The notes under the pieces: model-generated
Databases searched by the model: none
What the model was told of the DNA's origin: nothing
Seen by the model: only the letters and a program-made list of their open reading frames with translations
Assembly: GCA_934699585.1 (NCBI GenBank)
Contig: CAKUWY010000019.1
Span: 1-62,792 of the forward strand
DNA from: an uncultured Fibrobacter sp.
GTDB lineage: Bacteria > Fibrobacterota > Fibrobacteria > Fibrobacterales > Fibrobacteraceae
Reading direction: 5' to 3'
DNA: 62,792 nucleotides
Shown here: in pieces, positions 49,553-59,533 of the stretch
Numbering within the stretch: the first letter of the stretch is position 1
How the letters are laid out: every line of letters starts with the position of its first letter
Made by a program: the position numbers and the translations under genes

Positions 49553-52500
49553 GCAAGGGTCTTTTCCAGCTCCTTGATGGTCTCCCCCGCTTCCGTAAAG
49601 TCGTAGTCCCCAATCTGGTCTTTCAACTTCTTGAGCAGAGCCTCTTGAGCGGAGCTGAACGCAATATCCTTGATGGGTTCAAAGTCCCGCTTACACATGG
49701 TAGCAGAGCAGGCGTCCACATGCAGCTTGAGATTTTCCAGAACGCCCTTCAGTTTTTCTGCAGCCTGGGGGTCAGTCTTCTTGGAACTCGTGTCTTCCTT
49801 TTCGGAATTCATGTCGGCAAGAACCTTCGACAGAGCCTCTACCAACTTCTTAAGGGCTTCTTCAAAGGCAATGAGTTCGTTAAAGTTCTTCTGCTTATTC
49901 AGTAACGAATTTTCTAACGCAAGCCCTAGTTTCTGGACATTGGCAGCTCCGATAGTACCGGACAAGCCTTTGATGGTGTGGGCGATTCTTGCGGCGTCTT
50001 CGTACTTGGAGGCTTCTACGAACCTGCGCAAATCCTGGGCCTTGCTTCCGTAATCGTTGACAAAGCCCTGTACAATCCTGAGATACAGTGTACGGTTGTT
50101 ATTGGCGTGATAGAGGCCCGCAGAAATATCAAAGTCCGGAATCTTCTGGAATCTGGCGGCAAAGTCCTTGTCGTCAGAAGAAAGCTGTACAGAATCTGAA
50201 GACACCACCGTAGTGGTCGTCTGGGTCTCGGCCGTTTCGGAAGCAATCGGCAGAAATTTCGCCATTTCTTCGTAAAGAACAGTGGGGTCAATGGGCTTCA
50301 CGATATGGGCGTTCATGCCCGCTTCGAAACATTCTTCCTTGTCTTTCTGGAAGGCACGGGCACTCATGGCAAGAATCGGGACTTTCTGGAAATACTCTTC
50401 CTTCTTTTCACGAATCAGCTTGGTGGCCGTCAAACCGTCCATAATGGGCATCTGGATATCCATCAGCACCAGGTCAAAGGAATTGGGCTTCAAAAGCTCA
50501 ATCGCTTCTTTACCGTTGTTGGCAATCATGGCGGTAAGACCCACGCTGCTCAACAGGGAAACGGCCAGTTCCTGGTTCATCTTGTTGTCTTCGACAAGCA
50601 GCACCTTGGCATCCTTGAAGTAAATCTTGCGTTTTTCCTTCTTGACGGCCTTTTGGTAAACCGGTTTTTCTCCGACGGCCTCCTGCATTGCCGTGAGCAG
50701 CGAACTAATCTGGATAGGCTTGGCAAGACAACTGTTGAACCCGATTTCTTCGGCATGGATACGGTTGTTTTCTTCGAAATGCAAGGGGTGCATCAAAATC
50801 TTGGGGATTGTCAGCATGTTTGCAGGCAGACCCTTCACAAAGTTGAAGCCATCCGAAATGGGCATCTGGTAATCCACGATAAAGATATCGTAGGGAGCCT
50901 CCCCTGCCGATTCATGCGCCTGAATCAGGTCGATGGCCTCGTCAACAGAGCAGGCCTCTTCTACAACACAACGGAACTTTTCAAGAGTATGGCGCAACAC
51001 GGAACGAAGGTTTGCACAATCGTCCACAAGCAGAATGTTCTTGTTCTGGAAGGAGTGAACCGATTTCCACTTGGGAGCACCCACCTTGGGCGCAATGGGA
51101 AGCGTAATGGTAAAGTAGAATCGGGAGCCCACGCCGGAGGTGCTTTCCACCTTGAGCTGCCCGCCCATCAGTTCTACCAGGGACTTGGAAATCACAAGAC
51201 CTAGGCCTGTACCGCCGTACTTGCGCGTGGTAGAACCATCTGCCTGGGTGAAGGCGTTGAACAGGCGCTTCAGCTGTTCCGGAGTCATGCCGATGCCCGT
51301 ATCCTTGACGCTGAAGGCCAGCTGGACATGGGTATCTGTCTTCTTTTCCATCTGCACTTGAAGGGTAATATCGCCTTTTTCCGTAAACTTTGTCGCGTTG
51401 TTCACCAGGTTGGTGAAAATCTGGGAAAGTCGAAGCGGGTCGCCCATCAAGGTTTCTGGGATTTCGGGGTCCACATCTACAATCAACTCGATAGGACGCC
51501 CCGTAATACGGACCTCGGCCAAGGCCGCCACCTCGCTGATGGTGTCTTGCAACACGAACTGAATGACTTCCAGTTCCTGCTTCTTGGCCTCGATTTTCGA
51601 GAAGTCCAGAATGTTGTTGATAATGCCCAGCAGGGATTTTGCCGCACTGCTGATACGGTCCACAAAGCTGTGCTGCCGTTCGGAAAGATCCGTTTCCGAA
51701 ATCAGGTGGGCCATACCGATGATGGCGTTCATGGGCGTACGGATTTCGTGGCTCATGTTGGCCAAGAACTCGCTCTTGGCCTGAGTGGCCTGTTCCGCAA
51801 TTTCACGAGCCTCCACCACTTCGGAAATATCTACCATGGAAAGCATGTAGCCCACCACAGATTCCTGGACCTTCAAGGTAACAGCCTCGCCACGGAACCA
51901 GATTTCGCCCTTGCCGTCCTGTGAATTCAAGGAGAAGGAATCTTTCCAGATTTCTTGCTTGGAGAAGGACTTCCCTATAGACTTGACAATCTCTTCGGGC
52001 ATGCCGCAAGAACTCAGGTCGTCCAGCGAAAGCCCTATCAAATGACGCCATTCCTGGTCAAAGACATCGGCCAGCTGCTTGGACATGTACTTGATGTGGC
52101 GAGTCCTGTCAAAGATAATCAGCAAGGAACGGTCCGCCGACAGCATGATGGTATCCAGGATAGTATCCTTCTGGATGCCGCTGGTTTCATCGGTAATCAT
52201 GAACAGGTAGCGGATACTTCCGTCATCCTCCACCAGCAACTGGAAGAATACGTTCCACCATGATTCTTCCCCGTTGGGGCTTGTGACCTTCACAATCGTC
52301 TTGCGTTCACTGGGATGCAGTTCTCCACCCATGGCCACCTTGCGGGCAAACTTTTCGAAATCCTCGGACGGGAAAAATTTCCAGAGAATTTCACCCTTGA
52401 TGTCTTCCCCATTGTTCAAGAAATCGATAATGTTGGCACTGGCGTGAAGAATATCGAAGGAATCGTTGGTCAGAATCAAGCTAAAGTTAGGCGTTGCAAG

Positions 52501-53526
52501 AAGTGTATCGAACAAGGTACTGGAGCTGACACTCTCGTTCAGGTCTTTTTCGATAAGCCATTTGAAAAGAAGGTGCCCAGCAACGGCGGCAATAATCATC
52601 ATAAAAAGAACGGCCAATGTCACAAGGAGCATGATGGCATTCAGGTCTTCACGGAGCTTGGAAACCACCTTGTTCTGCTGGATAACGTGTATGGCATACA
52701 TGGGAGCCTTGGTCATGGGAGTCACCATGAACACATAGTTCTGGTGACGAGAATTGGCTCGTTCAAAGCGGAATACCTTTCCGTAGTTCAAAGAGTCGGT
52801 ATTAAAACCTTCTAAAGCAAGGTCACGAAGTTCCTGGATTGTGTCCAGCTCGATTTTTTTGACATTGGTCTCGTAGGGGAAATAGGTATATACCGTTTCG
52901 TTGTCGTTTCCTACAAGGATGGTGACACCACCCTCTTCCCTTGCAATGCTGGAAATCAGGGAACGAATCTTTTGCAGATCGATATCTTCGGCAACCACAC
53001 CGCGAATCTGCTTGTCCTTGTCCCAGAGCGGGGCGGAAATGGACAAAACGTTTTTCTTGAGGGCAGGCTTGATATACGGCCCTGTCAAGGCTACGCCCTT
53101 GTTGCGGGAGGCCTCCAGGTACCAAGATTTGGTTCGGACTTCGGAAACCGTTTTTTCTAGTTTATCCCCAAGGGCGCTCATGTATTCGCCGTTGGAGAAT
53201 CCGTAATAGACGTCGGAAATGTCCTCGTCTTCTTGCTGTTGCTTTGCCAAGACAGAACGTAGGGAGGCCTTTCCCGTCTGTTGAACTTTCTTCTGGAACT
53301 TGATGAAATCATCCTGTTTTTCTTGAAGGTAGAGTTCACACTGCCGGATGTTTTTCTTGAAGCTGTTTTCGGTACTGCTGTAGGCGCTAGAAATCAGGGT
53401 GGATTTGATATAGAAAAAGAATATGAGGATAAGGGCCACCGTGGCAATGAGCACGGGAACCATATAGACAAGGGAAATTCGCCAGTTCAGTTGACGGCGC
53501 TTATCATTTAGCGAATTATTACTCAA
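49549..53526 (-). CDS. Hybrid sensor histidine kinase (Cache, PAS, HisKA, HATPase, two REC, Hpt)
   Basis: The 1325-residue protein has, in order: a helix at about 16-38, a large extracytoplasmic Cache-like sensor (40-295), a second helix (about 298-325), two PAS-like regions (about 340-460 and 465-590), HisKA with FLANMSHEIRTPMNAIIGM near 612, HATPase_c with NLVNNATKFTEKG and GGTGLGLVISKS, REC1 (ILLVDDCANL...IFIVDYQMP), REC2 (VLLVEDNKMN...LVLMDIQMPIMDG) and a C-terminal Hpt with AHTIKGLSGTIGAA. This is a BarA/ArcB-like phosphorelay. It overlaps the HD-GYP regulator gene by four bases, which is probably its output partner. Confidence 0.94.
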   Translation of the reverse strand: MSNNSLNDKRRQLNWRISLVYMVPVLIATVALILIFFFYIKSTLISSAYSSTENSFKKNIRQCELYLQEKQDDFIKFQKKVQQTGKASLRSVLAKQQQEDEDISDVYYGFSNGEYMSALGDKLEKTVSEVRTKSWYLEASRNKGVALTGPYIKPALKKNVLSISAPLWDKDKQIRGVVAEDIDLQKIRSLISSIAREEGGVTILVGNDNETVYTYFPYETNVKKIELDTIQELRDLALEGFNTDSLNYGKVFRFERANSRHQNYVFMVTPMTKAPMYAIHVIQQNKVVSKLREDLNAIMLLVTLAVLFMMIIAAVAGHLLFKWLIEKDLNESVSSSTLFDTLLATPNFSLILTNDSFDILHASANIIDFLNNGEDIKGEILWKFFPSEDFEKFARKVAMGGELHPSERKTIVKVTSPNGEESWWNVFFQLLVEDDGSIRYLFMITDETSGIQKDTILDTIMLSADRSLLIIFDRTRHIKYMSKQLADVFDQEWRHLIGLSLDDLSSCGMPEEIVKSIGKSFSKQEIWKDSFSLNSQDGKGEIWFRGEAVTLKVQESVVGYMLSMVDISEVVEAREIAEQATQAKSEFLANMSHEIRTPMNAIIGMAHLISETDLSERQHSFVDRISSAAKSLLGIINNILDFSKIEAKKQELEVIQFVLQDTISEVAALAEVRITGRPIELIVDVDPEIPETLMGDPLRLSQIFTNLVNNATKFTEKGDITLQVQMEKKTDTHVQLAFSVKDTGIGMTPEQLKRLFNAFTQADGSTTRKYGGTGLGLVISKSLVELMGGQLKVESTSGVGSRFYFTITLPIAPKVGAPKWKSVHSFQNKNILLVDDCANLRSVLRHTLEKFRCVVEEACSVDEAIDLIQAHESAGEAPYDIFIVDYQMPISDGFNFVKGLPANMLTIPKILMHPLHFEENNRIHAEEIGFNSCLAKPIQISSLLTAMQEAVGEKPVYQKAVKKEKRKIYFKDAKVLLVEDNKMNQELAVSLLSSVGLTAMIANNGKEAIELLKPNSFDLVLMDIQMPIMDGLTATKLIREKKEEYFQKVPILAMSARAFQKDKEECFEAGMNAHIVKPIDPTVLYEEMAKFLPIASETAETQTTTTVVSSDSVQLSSDDKDFAARFQKIPDFDISAGLYHANNNRTLYLRIVQGFVNDYGSKAQDLRRFVEASKYEDAARIAHTIKGLSGTIGAANVQKLGLALENSLLNKQKNFNELIAFEEALKKLVEALSKVLADMNSEKEDTSSKKTDPQAAEKLKGVLENLKLHVDACSATMCKRDFEPIKDIAFSSAQEALLKKLKDQIGDYDFTEAGETIKELEKTLA

Positions 53527-54593
53527 ATTCCTTCATCCTTGAATTTCTGGTACAGTGCGGGAAGCGTGTCGGCAATTCCGGCAAAAGCCTCCACCACATC
53601 GGGGTCAAACTGTTTTCCCTTGCCCTTAAGAACTTCTGCAACTGCAACTTCGTGAGGCAGAGGTTCTTTGTAGGGGCGCTTGGAAACGAGGGCGTCATAG
53701 ACATCGGCTACAGCCATAATCCTTGCACAAAGGGGAATTTCGTCGCCCTTGAGCTTGCGAGGGTAACCGTTGCCGTCGTAATACTCATGATGACACCAGG
53801 CGATATCGGCAGCGATCAAGATCATGGTCTTGTCTTCGAGACCCTTGGCGGCATCCACCAACACGTTGTAACCCATCGCGGCGTGTTCCCGCATAATGGC
53901 GCGCTCTTCTTCGTTGAGCTTGCCCGGCTTGCGGAGAATCTCGTCCTGGATGCCCACCTTGCCGATGTCGTGCAGGGGGGCCGCCGTCGCGAAATAATCT
54001 ACGTATTCGCTATTGGGAATGTCCTTTGCGAATTTCGGATTTTTCATCAGGATTTCGGCCAGTTTCTGTACCACGAACTGGGTCCTCTTGATGTGACCAC
54101 CGGTTTCCGGGTCACGGTATTCGGCCAAAGCGCCGAGGCTGGTGAGCATGACCTTCAGGGTGTTTCTCAGGTCCTGGGTCTTTTCGATGACCAGCTCGTT
54201 GAGGTGGTCACGCTGGCGTTTGTATTCCAGCTGGTTCTTGATGCGGAGCAGCACCAGGTCCGGAGAAAATGGCTTGCCGATGTAGTCAACGGCTCCCAAA
54301 TTCAGGCCTGTCTGTTCACTCTTGGAATCGGACTTTGCCGTTAGAAAAATGACAGGCGTGCCGCCCAGAATATTCCGGGCCTTCATCTGGCGGAGGGTTT
54401 CGTACCCGTCCATCTCGGGCATCATTACGTCCAAAAGAATCAGGTCGGGCTTGACCCTCTCGGTGAGCATAAGGGCCTTGTGACCGTCAAGGGCTACAAA
54501 AACATCGTAATCGTTTGAAAGAATTCCTTCGAGAACTTCGATATTGGTCTTGGTGTCATCTACCACCAAAATTTTCGCGCGCGTTACTTCCAT
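53523..54593 (-). CDS. Response regulator with HD-GYP domain (cyclic-di-GMP phosphodiesterase)
   Basis: The 356-residue protein has a REC domain (1-120; ILVVDDTKTN, LILLDVMMPEMDGYETL with phospho-Asp, PVIFLTAKSD), a short coiled coil and an HD-GYP domain (about 150-345) with PLHDIGKVGIQDEIL, REHAAMGYNVL, WCHHEYYDGNGYPRKLKGDEIPLCARIMAVADVYDALVSKRPYKEP. All HD-GYP metal and GYP residues are present, so it should hydrolyse c-di-GMP. It is the first gene of the pair with the hybrid kinase, whose Hpt may phosphorylate its REC. Confidence 0.93.
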   Translation of the reverse strand: MEVTRAKILVVDDTKTNIEVLEGILSNDYDVFVALDGHKALMLTERVKPDLILLDVMMPEMDGYETLRQMKARNILGGTPVIFLTAKSDSKSEQTGLNLGAVDYIGKPFSPDLVLLRIKNQLEYKRQRDHLNELVIEKTQDLRNTLKVMLTSLGALAEYRDPETGGHIKRTQFVVQKLAEILMKNPKFAKDIPNSEYVDYFATAAPLHDIGKVGIQDEILRKPGKLNEEERAIMREHAAMGYNVLVDAAKGLEDKTMILIAADIAWCHHEYYDGNGYPRKLKGDEIPLCARIMAVADVYDALVSKRPYKEPLPHEVAVAEVLKGKGKQFDPDVVEAFAGIADTLPALYQKFKDEGI

Positions 54594-54692
54594 GTTCCAA
54601 ATATATGTATTAAAAGTTGAAATAACACAGATTGTCTTATTCCAAATTGGACTATGTTAACGCGTTATTACGCAAAAACTTACAAAAAACTT

Positions 54693-55325
54693 TTATGGAC
54701 GCAATTGGGCGTTACCGAGAGCCCGATTCAGCTTGATGAAGGCGTTCACCGGGTCGGCGTAGTTCCAGACGCCGCCCAGGACGGCGATTCCCGCCGGATC
54801 GAAGGGGCGGACTGACGGTAAGGTTTCTTCGTCAAGGCCACCCGAAAGAATGAGCGGAATCTTCGAAGGGTTCATGCGGTCTCTATCGGATTCCAGCCGT
54901 GACAGGTCCACGCAAGAGACAGGCTCTACCGCAAAGGCGGGCTGAAAAACCGGCCCGAGAAGGGCTCCGGCTACCCAGGGAGGCAGTTTTGCGATTTCAT
55001 CTACGCTCTTGCAGGCGGCGACGGTGTTTATCCTGTACCAGGAGGGCGGAATATCGCCGGTGAGGCGACCCGCGTCGCAGAGGCAGCCCCGGACTTCAAG
55101 TCGCTCCGCCATATCCGGCGTGCCCCGGACCCAGATGCGGTCCCGGCATTCCATGGGGAGCCCTAGAAGCCAGCGTTCGTATTCGCTTTCGGAGGCGTAG
55201 GGAGCGCCGTTCCTCCCCCGCTTCTGGAGGATCAGGCGGGAAAGGCCCCGACGGAACATCTCCTCGATGTCGTCGAATTCGGCGGAAAAGTCGTCGGGGG
55301 CGGTTATGAGCCACAGGTGGAGCAT
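54693..55325 (-). CDS. ThiE/TenI-like TIM-barrel protein, degenerate
   Basis: The 210-residue protein follows the thiamine phosphate synthase outline: LWLITAPDDF, RGLSRLILQKRG where ThiE has the ReK motif, GALLGPVFQP corresponding to the G-P-V/I-F motif, and PLILSGGLDEETL with the phosphate-binding GG. The HLGQxD motif that binds pyrophosphate in true ThiE is replaced by GCLCDAGRL, so catalysis as ThiE is doubtful; TenI-like activity is the alternative. It is not next to thiS/thiF. It stands alone between the HD-GYP gene and a long repeat region. Confidence 0.75.
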   Translation of the reverse strand: MLHLWLITAPDDFSAEFDDIEEMFRRGLSRLILQKRGRNGAPYASESEYERWLLGLPMECRDRIWVRGTPDMAERLEVRGCLCDAGRLTGDIPPSWYRINTVAACKSVDEIAKLPPWVAGALLGPVFQPAFAVEPVSCVDLSRLESDRDRMNPSKIPLILSGGLDEETLPSVRPFDPAGIAVLGGVWNYADPVNAFIKLNRALGNAQLRP

Positions 55326-55329
55326 GGGG

Positions 55330-55580
55330 AGAATATAGTAATTAGGGGCTAGGGGTTAGGATCTAGGGGCTAGGGGGGTGTGGGGTGTGAGGTGTGAGGT
55401 GTGGGGTGTGAGGTGTGGGGTGTGAGGTGTGTGGTGTGGGGTGTGGGATGTGAGGAATGTCATTGCGAGGATACGAAGTATCCGCGGCAATCTCTAACCA
55501 GATTCTTGCGGCCCTTTGAGGAGTGAGGTGTGGGATTGGTAATGAGTTTTGAGTTTTGAGTGACCAGCTATGAGTGCCAT
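55330..55580. repeat. Degenerate tandem phrase repeats: CTAGGGG and GTGTGRGG
   Basis: 55341-55377 has ATTAGGGGCTAGGGG, TTAGGATCTAGGGG and CTAGGGGG, the reverse complement of words at 5600-5640. 55377-55455 is a run of about ten GTGTGRGG/GTGAGGT copies. From 55516 come GAGGAGTGAGGTGTGGGATTGG, ATGAGTTTTGAGTTTTGAGTG. The 635 bp between the ThiE-like gene and nifJ hold repeats and no recognisable gene. Confidence 0.65.
55459..55500. repeat. GTCATTGCGAGGA...GGCAATCTCTAACCA repeat, 42-bp form
   Basis: It starts GTCATTGCGAGGA, has an inner hairpin GGATAC-GAA-GTATCC and ends GGCAATCTCTAACCA. A 94-bp form with the same 13- and 15-base ends lies inside a lipoprotein signal-peptide region at 62535-62628. 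Confidence 0.75.
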
Positions 55581-55784
55581 TATGTTTCTATTCTCAACAT
55601 GTCTTGTTTCTTTTATGACTGAAAAACCATAACTGAGGACTGATGACTGTTTACGCCTTTGGCGCCAAACCGAAATGTAAAGCGGAATTTACACTGTCGG
55701 CGGGTATTTTTTCAGAAAACCCTTGCGTACGGGGTTTTAGGGGCGGGCCCCTAGGCAAGGGGGTAGCGGATGCCGAAGGGAGAT

Positions 55785-55850
55785 CCCCGTGATTCTATCC
55801 CCTATCGCTATGCTCCAGGGCTCCAGAATGATAGCGGGGATGACATTGGG
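55785..55850. repeat. GGGGATGACA / GGAGATCCCC dispersed repeat, inverted copy
   Basis: It reads GGGAGATCCCCGTGATTC...CTCCAGAATGATAGCGGGGATGACA, the reverse complement of the type at 24186-24282. A degenerate CCCCTAGGCAAGGGGG-like tract precedes it. Confidence 0.6.
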
Positions 55851-55960
55851 CAGGAGCGAGGGGGATTTCTCCCCCTTTGGCACCAAAAACAGGGTATATT
55901 TTATATTTTTTCCACTGGAATTTTAAAATCAAAAATTCAACCTAAAAATTGGAGACACAC

Positions 55961-58900
55961 ATGGCAAAAAAGATGATTGCGTGTGATGGTAACGAGGCCA
56001 CCGCTAGCGTAGCATTTGCTGTTAGCGAAGTTGCGGCTATTTACCCGATTACACCGTCTAGTCCTATGGCTGAGCACGCCGATAACTGGAGTGCTGCAGG
56101 CAAGAAGAATATTTGGGGTCAGGTACCCCGCGTGTTTGAAATGCAGTCCGAAGGTGGCGCTGCCGGTACCGTTCACGGTGCTCTGCAGGCCGGTGCTTTG
56201 ACCACGACCTTCACCGCTTCCCAGGGTCTTCTCTTGATGATCCCGAACATGTACAAGATTGCGGGCGAACTTACCCCCACGGTCTTCCATGTGACTGCCC
56301 GTGCCCTTGCCATGCAGGGCCTTTCTATTTTCGGTGACCATTCCGACGTGATGGCCTGCCGCCAGACCGGCTTTGCCATGCTCGCCTCCAGCTGCGTGCA
56401 GGAATGCCAGGACCTCGCTCTCGTGGCCCACGCTTCTACTCTCGAAAGCCGCGTTCCGTTCATGCACTTCTTCGACGGTTTCCGTACCTCTCACGAAGTG
56501 ATGAAGATCGAAGCTCTCGAAGACGGCGTTATCCGTAACGTCATCGACGAAAAGTACGTGAAGGCATGCCGGCAGCGCTGCCTTACCCCGGACCGCCCGA
56601 CTATGCGCGGTACCGCACAGAACCCGGACGTCTACTTCCAGGGCCGCGAAACGGTGAACCCGTTCTACGCCAAGGTTCCGGAAATTGTCCAGAAGTACAT
56701 GGACAAGGTTGCTAGCTACACTGGCCGTCAGTACCACATCGTGGACTACGTCGGTGCACCCGACGCTGACCGCGTGATCATTTCAATGGGTTCTTCGACC
56801 TGCACCATCGGTGACACAGTCAAGTACCTCAACTCCAAGGGCGAAAAGGTCGGTCTCGTCAACATCCGTCTGTACCGTCCGTTCCCGATGGAAGCCGTCG
56901 TTGCCGCTCTCCCGAAGACTGTCAAGAAGATTGCCGTCCTCGACCGCTGCAAGGAACCGGGTTCCGCTGGCGAGCCGCTCTTCCAGGATGCCCTGACCGC
57001 AATTTCTGAGGCCGTGATGGCCGGCAAGATGGCTATGCCGAAGATGATCGGTGGCCGCTACGGTCTTTCCTCCAAGGAATTCACCCCGGCTATGGTCAAG
57101 GCCATTTACGACGAACTGGCCAAGGCCGACCCGAAGGCACGCTTCACCGTCGGTATCAACGACGACGTCTGCCACACCAGCCTCACCATCGACCCGAACT
57201 TCAAGTTGGAAAGCGACTTCTTCCAGGCTATGTTCTTCGGTCTGGGTTCCGACGGTACCGTGGGTGCCAACAAGAACTCCATCAAGATTATCGGTAACGA
57301 AACCGACAACTACGCTCAGGGCTACTTCGTTTACGACTCCAAGAAGTCCGGCTCCATGACCACCTCTCACCTCCGCTTTGGTAAGAGCATCATCGACGCC
57401 CCGTACCTGATCGGCGAAAACGAAGCTGACTTCGTGGCTTGCCACCATACTCCGCACCTGGAATCCGTGGACATGCTGAAGTACGCGAAGGATGGCGCAA
57501 CCTTCCTCGTGAATACTCCGCACTCCGCTGACACCGTGTGGGATACCTTCCCGCGTCCGGTGCAGGAAGAAATCATCAAGAAGCACCTCAAGGTGTATGT
57601 GATCGACGCTTACGCCGTTGCCGCCAAGACCGGCATGGGCCGCCGCATCAACACTGTGATGCAGACCTGCTTCTTCTCTAAGCTCGGTAACGTGCTCGAT
57701 GCCGAAACCGCCATCAAGTACATCAAGAAGTACGCCGAAAAGACTTACGCCAAGAAGGGTCAGGAAGTGGTCCAGAAGAACTGGGACGCTATCGACGCCT
57801 CTCTTGCCAACCTGTTCGAAGTCAAGGTTCCCTCTGCTGTCACCAGCACGAAGGAATTCCGCGCTCCGATCCACGGCAACGCTCCGAAGTTCGTGAACGA
57901 AGTCACCGCAGAAATCATCAAGGGCAACGGCGAACTCCTCCCCGTTTCCAAGATGCCTTGCGACGGCGTGTTCCCGACCGCTACCACCAAGTACGAAAAG
58001 CGCGACCTCGCCCTCAACATCCCGTCCTGGAATCCGGACGCTTGCGTGCAGTGCGGCAAGTGCGCCATGGTCTGCCCCCATGCAGCCATCCGCGTGAAGG
58101 TTGTGGACGAAGCTGCCGTGAAGAACGCTCCGGAAGGCTTCAAGTTCACGGCTGCCAAGGGCTTCAAGCTCGAAGGTTCCGACAAGCCGGTGTTCGCGAT
58201 TTCCGTGTCCAGCTACGACTGTACGGGTTGCGGCGTCTGTACGCAGGCCTGTATCGGTAAGGACAAGACCGACGAGACCAAGAAGGCCATCAACATGGTG
58301 CCGCAGGAACCCATCAAGGTTCAGGAAGGCAAGTGCTGGGACTTCTTCGTCGATCTCCCGGAATTCGACCGCACCAAGGTCAACAAGAACCTCGTCAAGC
58401 AGGCCATGCTCCTCGAACCTCTGTTCGAATTCTCCGGCTCCTGCGCAGGCTGCGGCGAAACCGCTTACGTGCGTCTCGTTTCTCAGCTCTTCGGCGACCG
58501 CATGGTCGTTGCCAACGCTACGGGTTGCTCCTCCATTTACGGCGGTAACCTCCCGACCACTCCGTGGGCAAAGAACAAGGAAGGCCGCGGTCCCGCTTGG
58601 GCGAACTCCCTCTTCGAAGACAATGCTGAATTCGGTCTCGGTATGCGCCTCGCTATCACGAAGCATGCCAAGCAGGCTCTCAGCCTCCTCGAAGCCGTGA
58701 ACGTTCCTGCCGAACTCAAGGAAAAGCTCACGACCCAGAAGCAGGACGACGAAGCCGGCATCAAGGCCCAGCGTGAAAACGTCGCCGCCCTGAAGGCAGC
58801 CCTCGCCGGTGCTACCGACGAAGCATCCGTCAGCCTCCGCGACGAATTCGCCGACTACCTCGTGAAGAAGTCCGTGTGGATCTTCGGTGGTGACGGTTGG

Positions 58901-59530
58901 GCATACGATATCGGTTACGGTGGTCTCGACCATGTGATGGCAACCGGTGAAAACGTGAACATCTGCGTTCTCGATACCGAAGTGTACTCCAACACCGGTG
59001 GACAGGCTTCCAAGGCCACGAACCGTGGCGCCGTCGCCCTCTTCGCTGCCGCTGGTAAGCGCGCAGGCAAGAAGGACCTCGGCCTTATCGCCATGAGCTA
59101 CAAGAACGTTTACGTGGGCCGTATCGCCCTCGGCGCAAACGACGCTCAGGCCCTGAAGGTTCTCCAGGAAGCGGAAGCACACAATGGTCCGTCTCTGATC
59201 ATCTGCTACTGCCCCTGCATCAACCACGGTTTCGATCTGAACAGCCAGCTTCAGCACCAGAAGATGGCCGTGGATTCCGGTTACTGGACTCTGCTCCGCT
59301 ACAACCCGGCTCTCGCCGCCGAAGGAAAGGCTCCGCTTATCCTCGACTCCAAGAAGCCGACGATCCCGGTTGCAGAATACATCTACACCGAAAACCGCTA
59401 CAAGCAGCTCACCCGTAACAATCCGGAAGTTGCCAAGAAGCTCGCCGACGACCTCCAGAAGGAAGTCGATGCACGCTATGCATTCTATGACGCCATGAGC
59501 AAGGACACTGAAGGCCTGATCAGCCTGTAA
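55961..59530 (+). CDS. nifJ: Pyruvate:ferredoxin (flavodoxin) oxidoreductase
   Basis: The 1189-residue single-chain enzyme starts at the ATG at 55961, 6 bases after GGAG. Domains in order: pyrimidine-binding part (AKKMIACDGNEATASVAFAVSEVAAIYPITPSSPMAE), gamma domain (LGSDGTVGANKNSIKIIG near 430), ferredoxin part with clusters CVQCGKCAMVCPHAAI (near 695) and CTGCGVCTQACIGKD (near 755), and the TPP domain with CAGCGETAYVRL, ATGCSSIYGG, GGDGWAYDIGYGGLDH and CVLDTEVYSNTGGQ. It converts pyruvate and CoA to acetyl-CoA, CO2 and reduced ferredoxin, central to anaerobic fermentation. Codon use is highly biased. A terminator follows. Confidence 0.97.
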   Translation: MAKKMIACDGNEATASVAFAVSEVAAIYPITPSSPMAEHADNWSAAGKKNIWGQVPRVFEMQSEGGAAGTVHGALQAGALTTTFTASQGLLLMIPNMYKIAGELTPTVFHVTARALAMQGLSIFGDHSDVMACRQTGFAMLASSCVQECQDLALVAHASTLESRVPFMHFFDGFRTSHEVMKIEALEDGVIRNVIDEKYVKACRQRCLTPDRPTMRGTAQNPDVYFQGRETVNPFYAKVPEIVQKYMDKVASYTGRQYHIVDYVGAPDADRVIISMGSSTCTIGDTVKYLNSKGEKVGLVNIRLYRPFPMEAVVAALPKTVKKIAVLDRCKEPGSAGEPLFQDALTAISEAVMAGKMAMPKMIGGRYGLSSKEFTPAMVKAIYDELAKADPKARFTVGINDDVCHTSLTIDPNFKLESDFFQAMFFGLGSDGTVGANKNSIKIIGNETDNYAQGYFVYDSKKSGSMTTSHLRFGKSIIDAPYLIGENEADFVACHHTPHLESVDMLKYAKDGATFLVNTPHSADTVWDTFPRPVQEEIIKKHLKVYVIDAYAVAAKTGMGRRINTVMQTCFFSKLGNVLDAETAIKYIKKYAEKTYAKKGQEVVQKNWDAIDASLANLFEVKVPSAVTSTKEFRAPIHGNAPKFVNEVTAEIIKGNGELLPVSKMPCDGVFPTATTKYEKRDLALNIPSWNPDACVQCGKCAMVCPHAAIRVKVVDEAAVKNAPEGFKFTAAKGFKLEGSDKPVFAISVSSYDCTGCGVCTQACIGKDKTDETKKAINMVPQEPIKVQEGKCWDFFVDLPEFDRTKVNKNLVKQAMLLEPLFEFSGSCAGCGETAYVRLVSQLFGDRMVVANATGCSSIYGGNLPTTPWAKNKEGRGPAWANSLFEDNAEFGLGMRLAITKHAKQALSLLEAVNVPAELKEKLTTQKQDDEAGIKAQRENVAALKAALAGATDEASVSLRDEFADYLVKKSVWIFGGDGWAYDIGYGGLDHVMATGENVNICVLDTEVYSNTGGQASKATNRGAVALFAAAGKRAGKKDLGLIAMSYKNVYVGRIALGANDAQALKVLQEAEAHNGPSLIICYCPCINHGFDLNSQLQHQKMAVDSGYWTLLRYNPALAAEGKAPLILDSKKPTIPVAEYIYTENRYKQLTRNNPEVAKKLADDLQKEVDARYAFYDAMSKDTEGLISL

Positions 59531-59533
59531 TGG

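Noticed and set aside
56783..59257. 824-codon open frame antisense to nifJ
   Set aside because: It is the mirror of a GC-biased, highly expressed gene. It has no domain pattern and nifJ has full motifs throughout.
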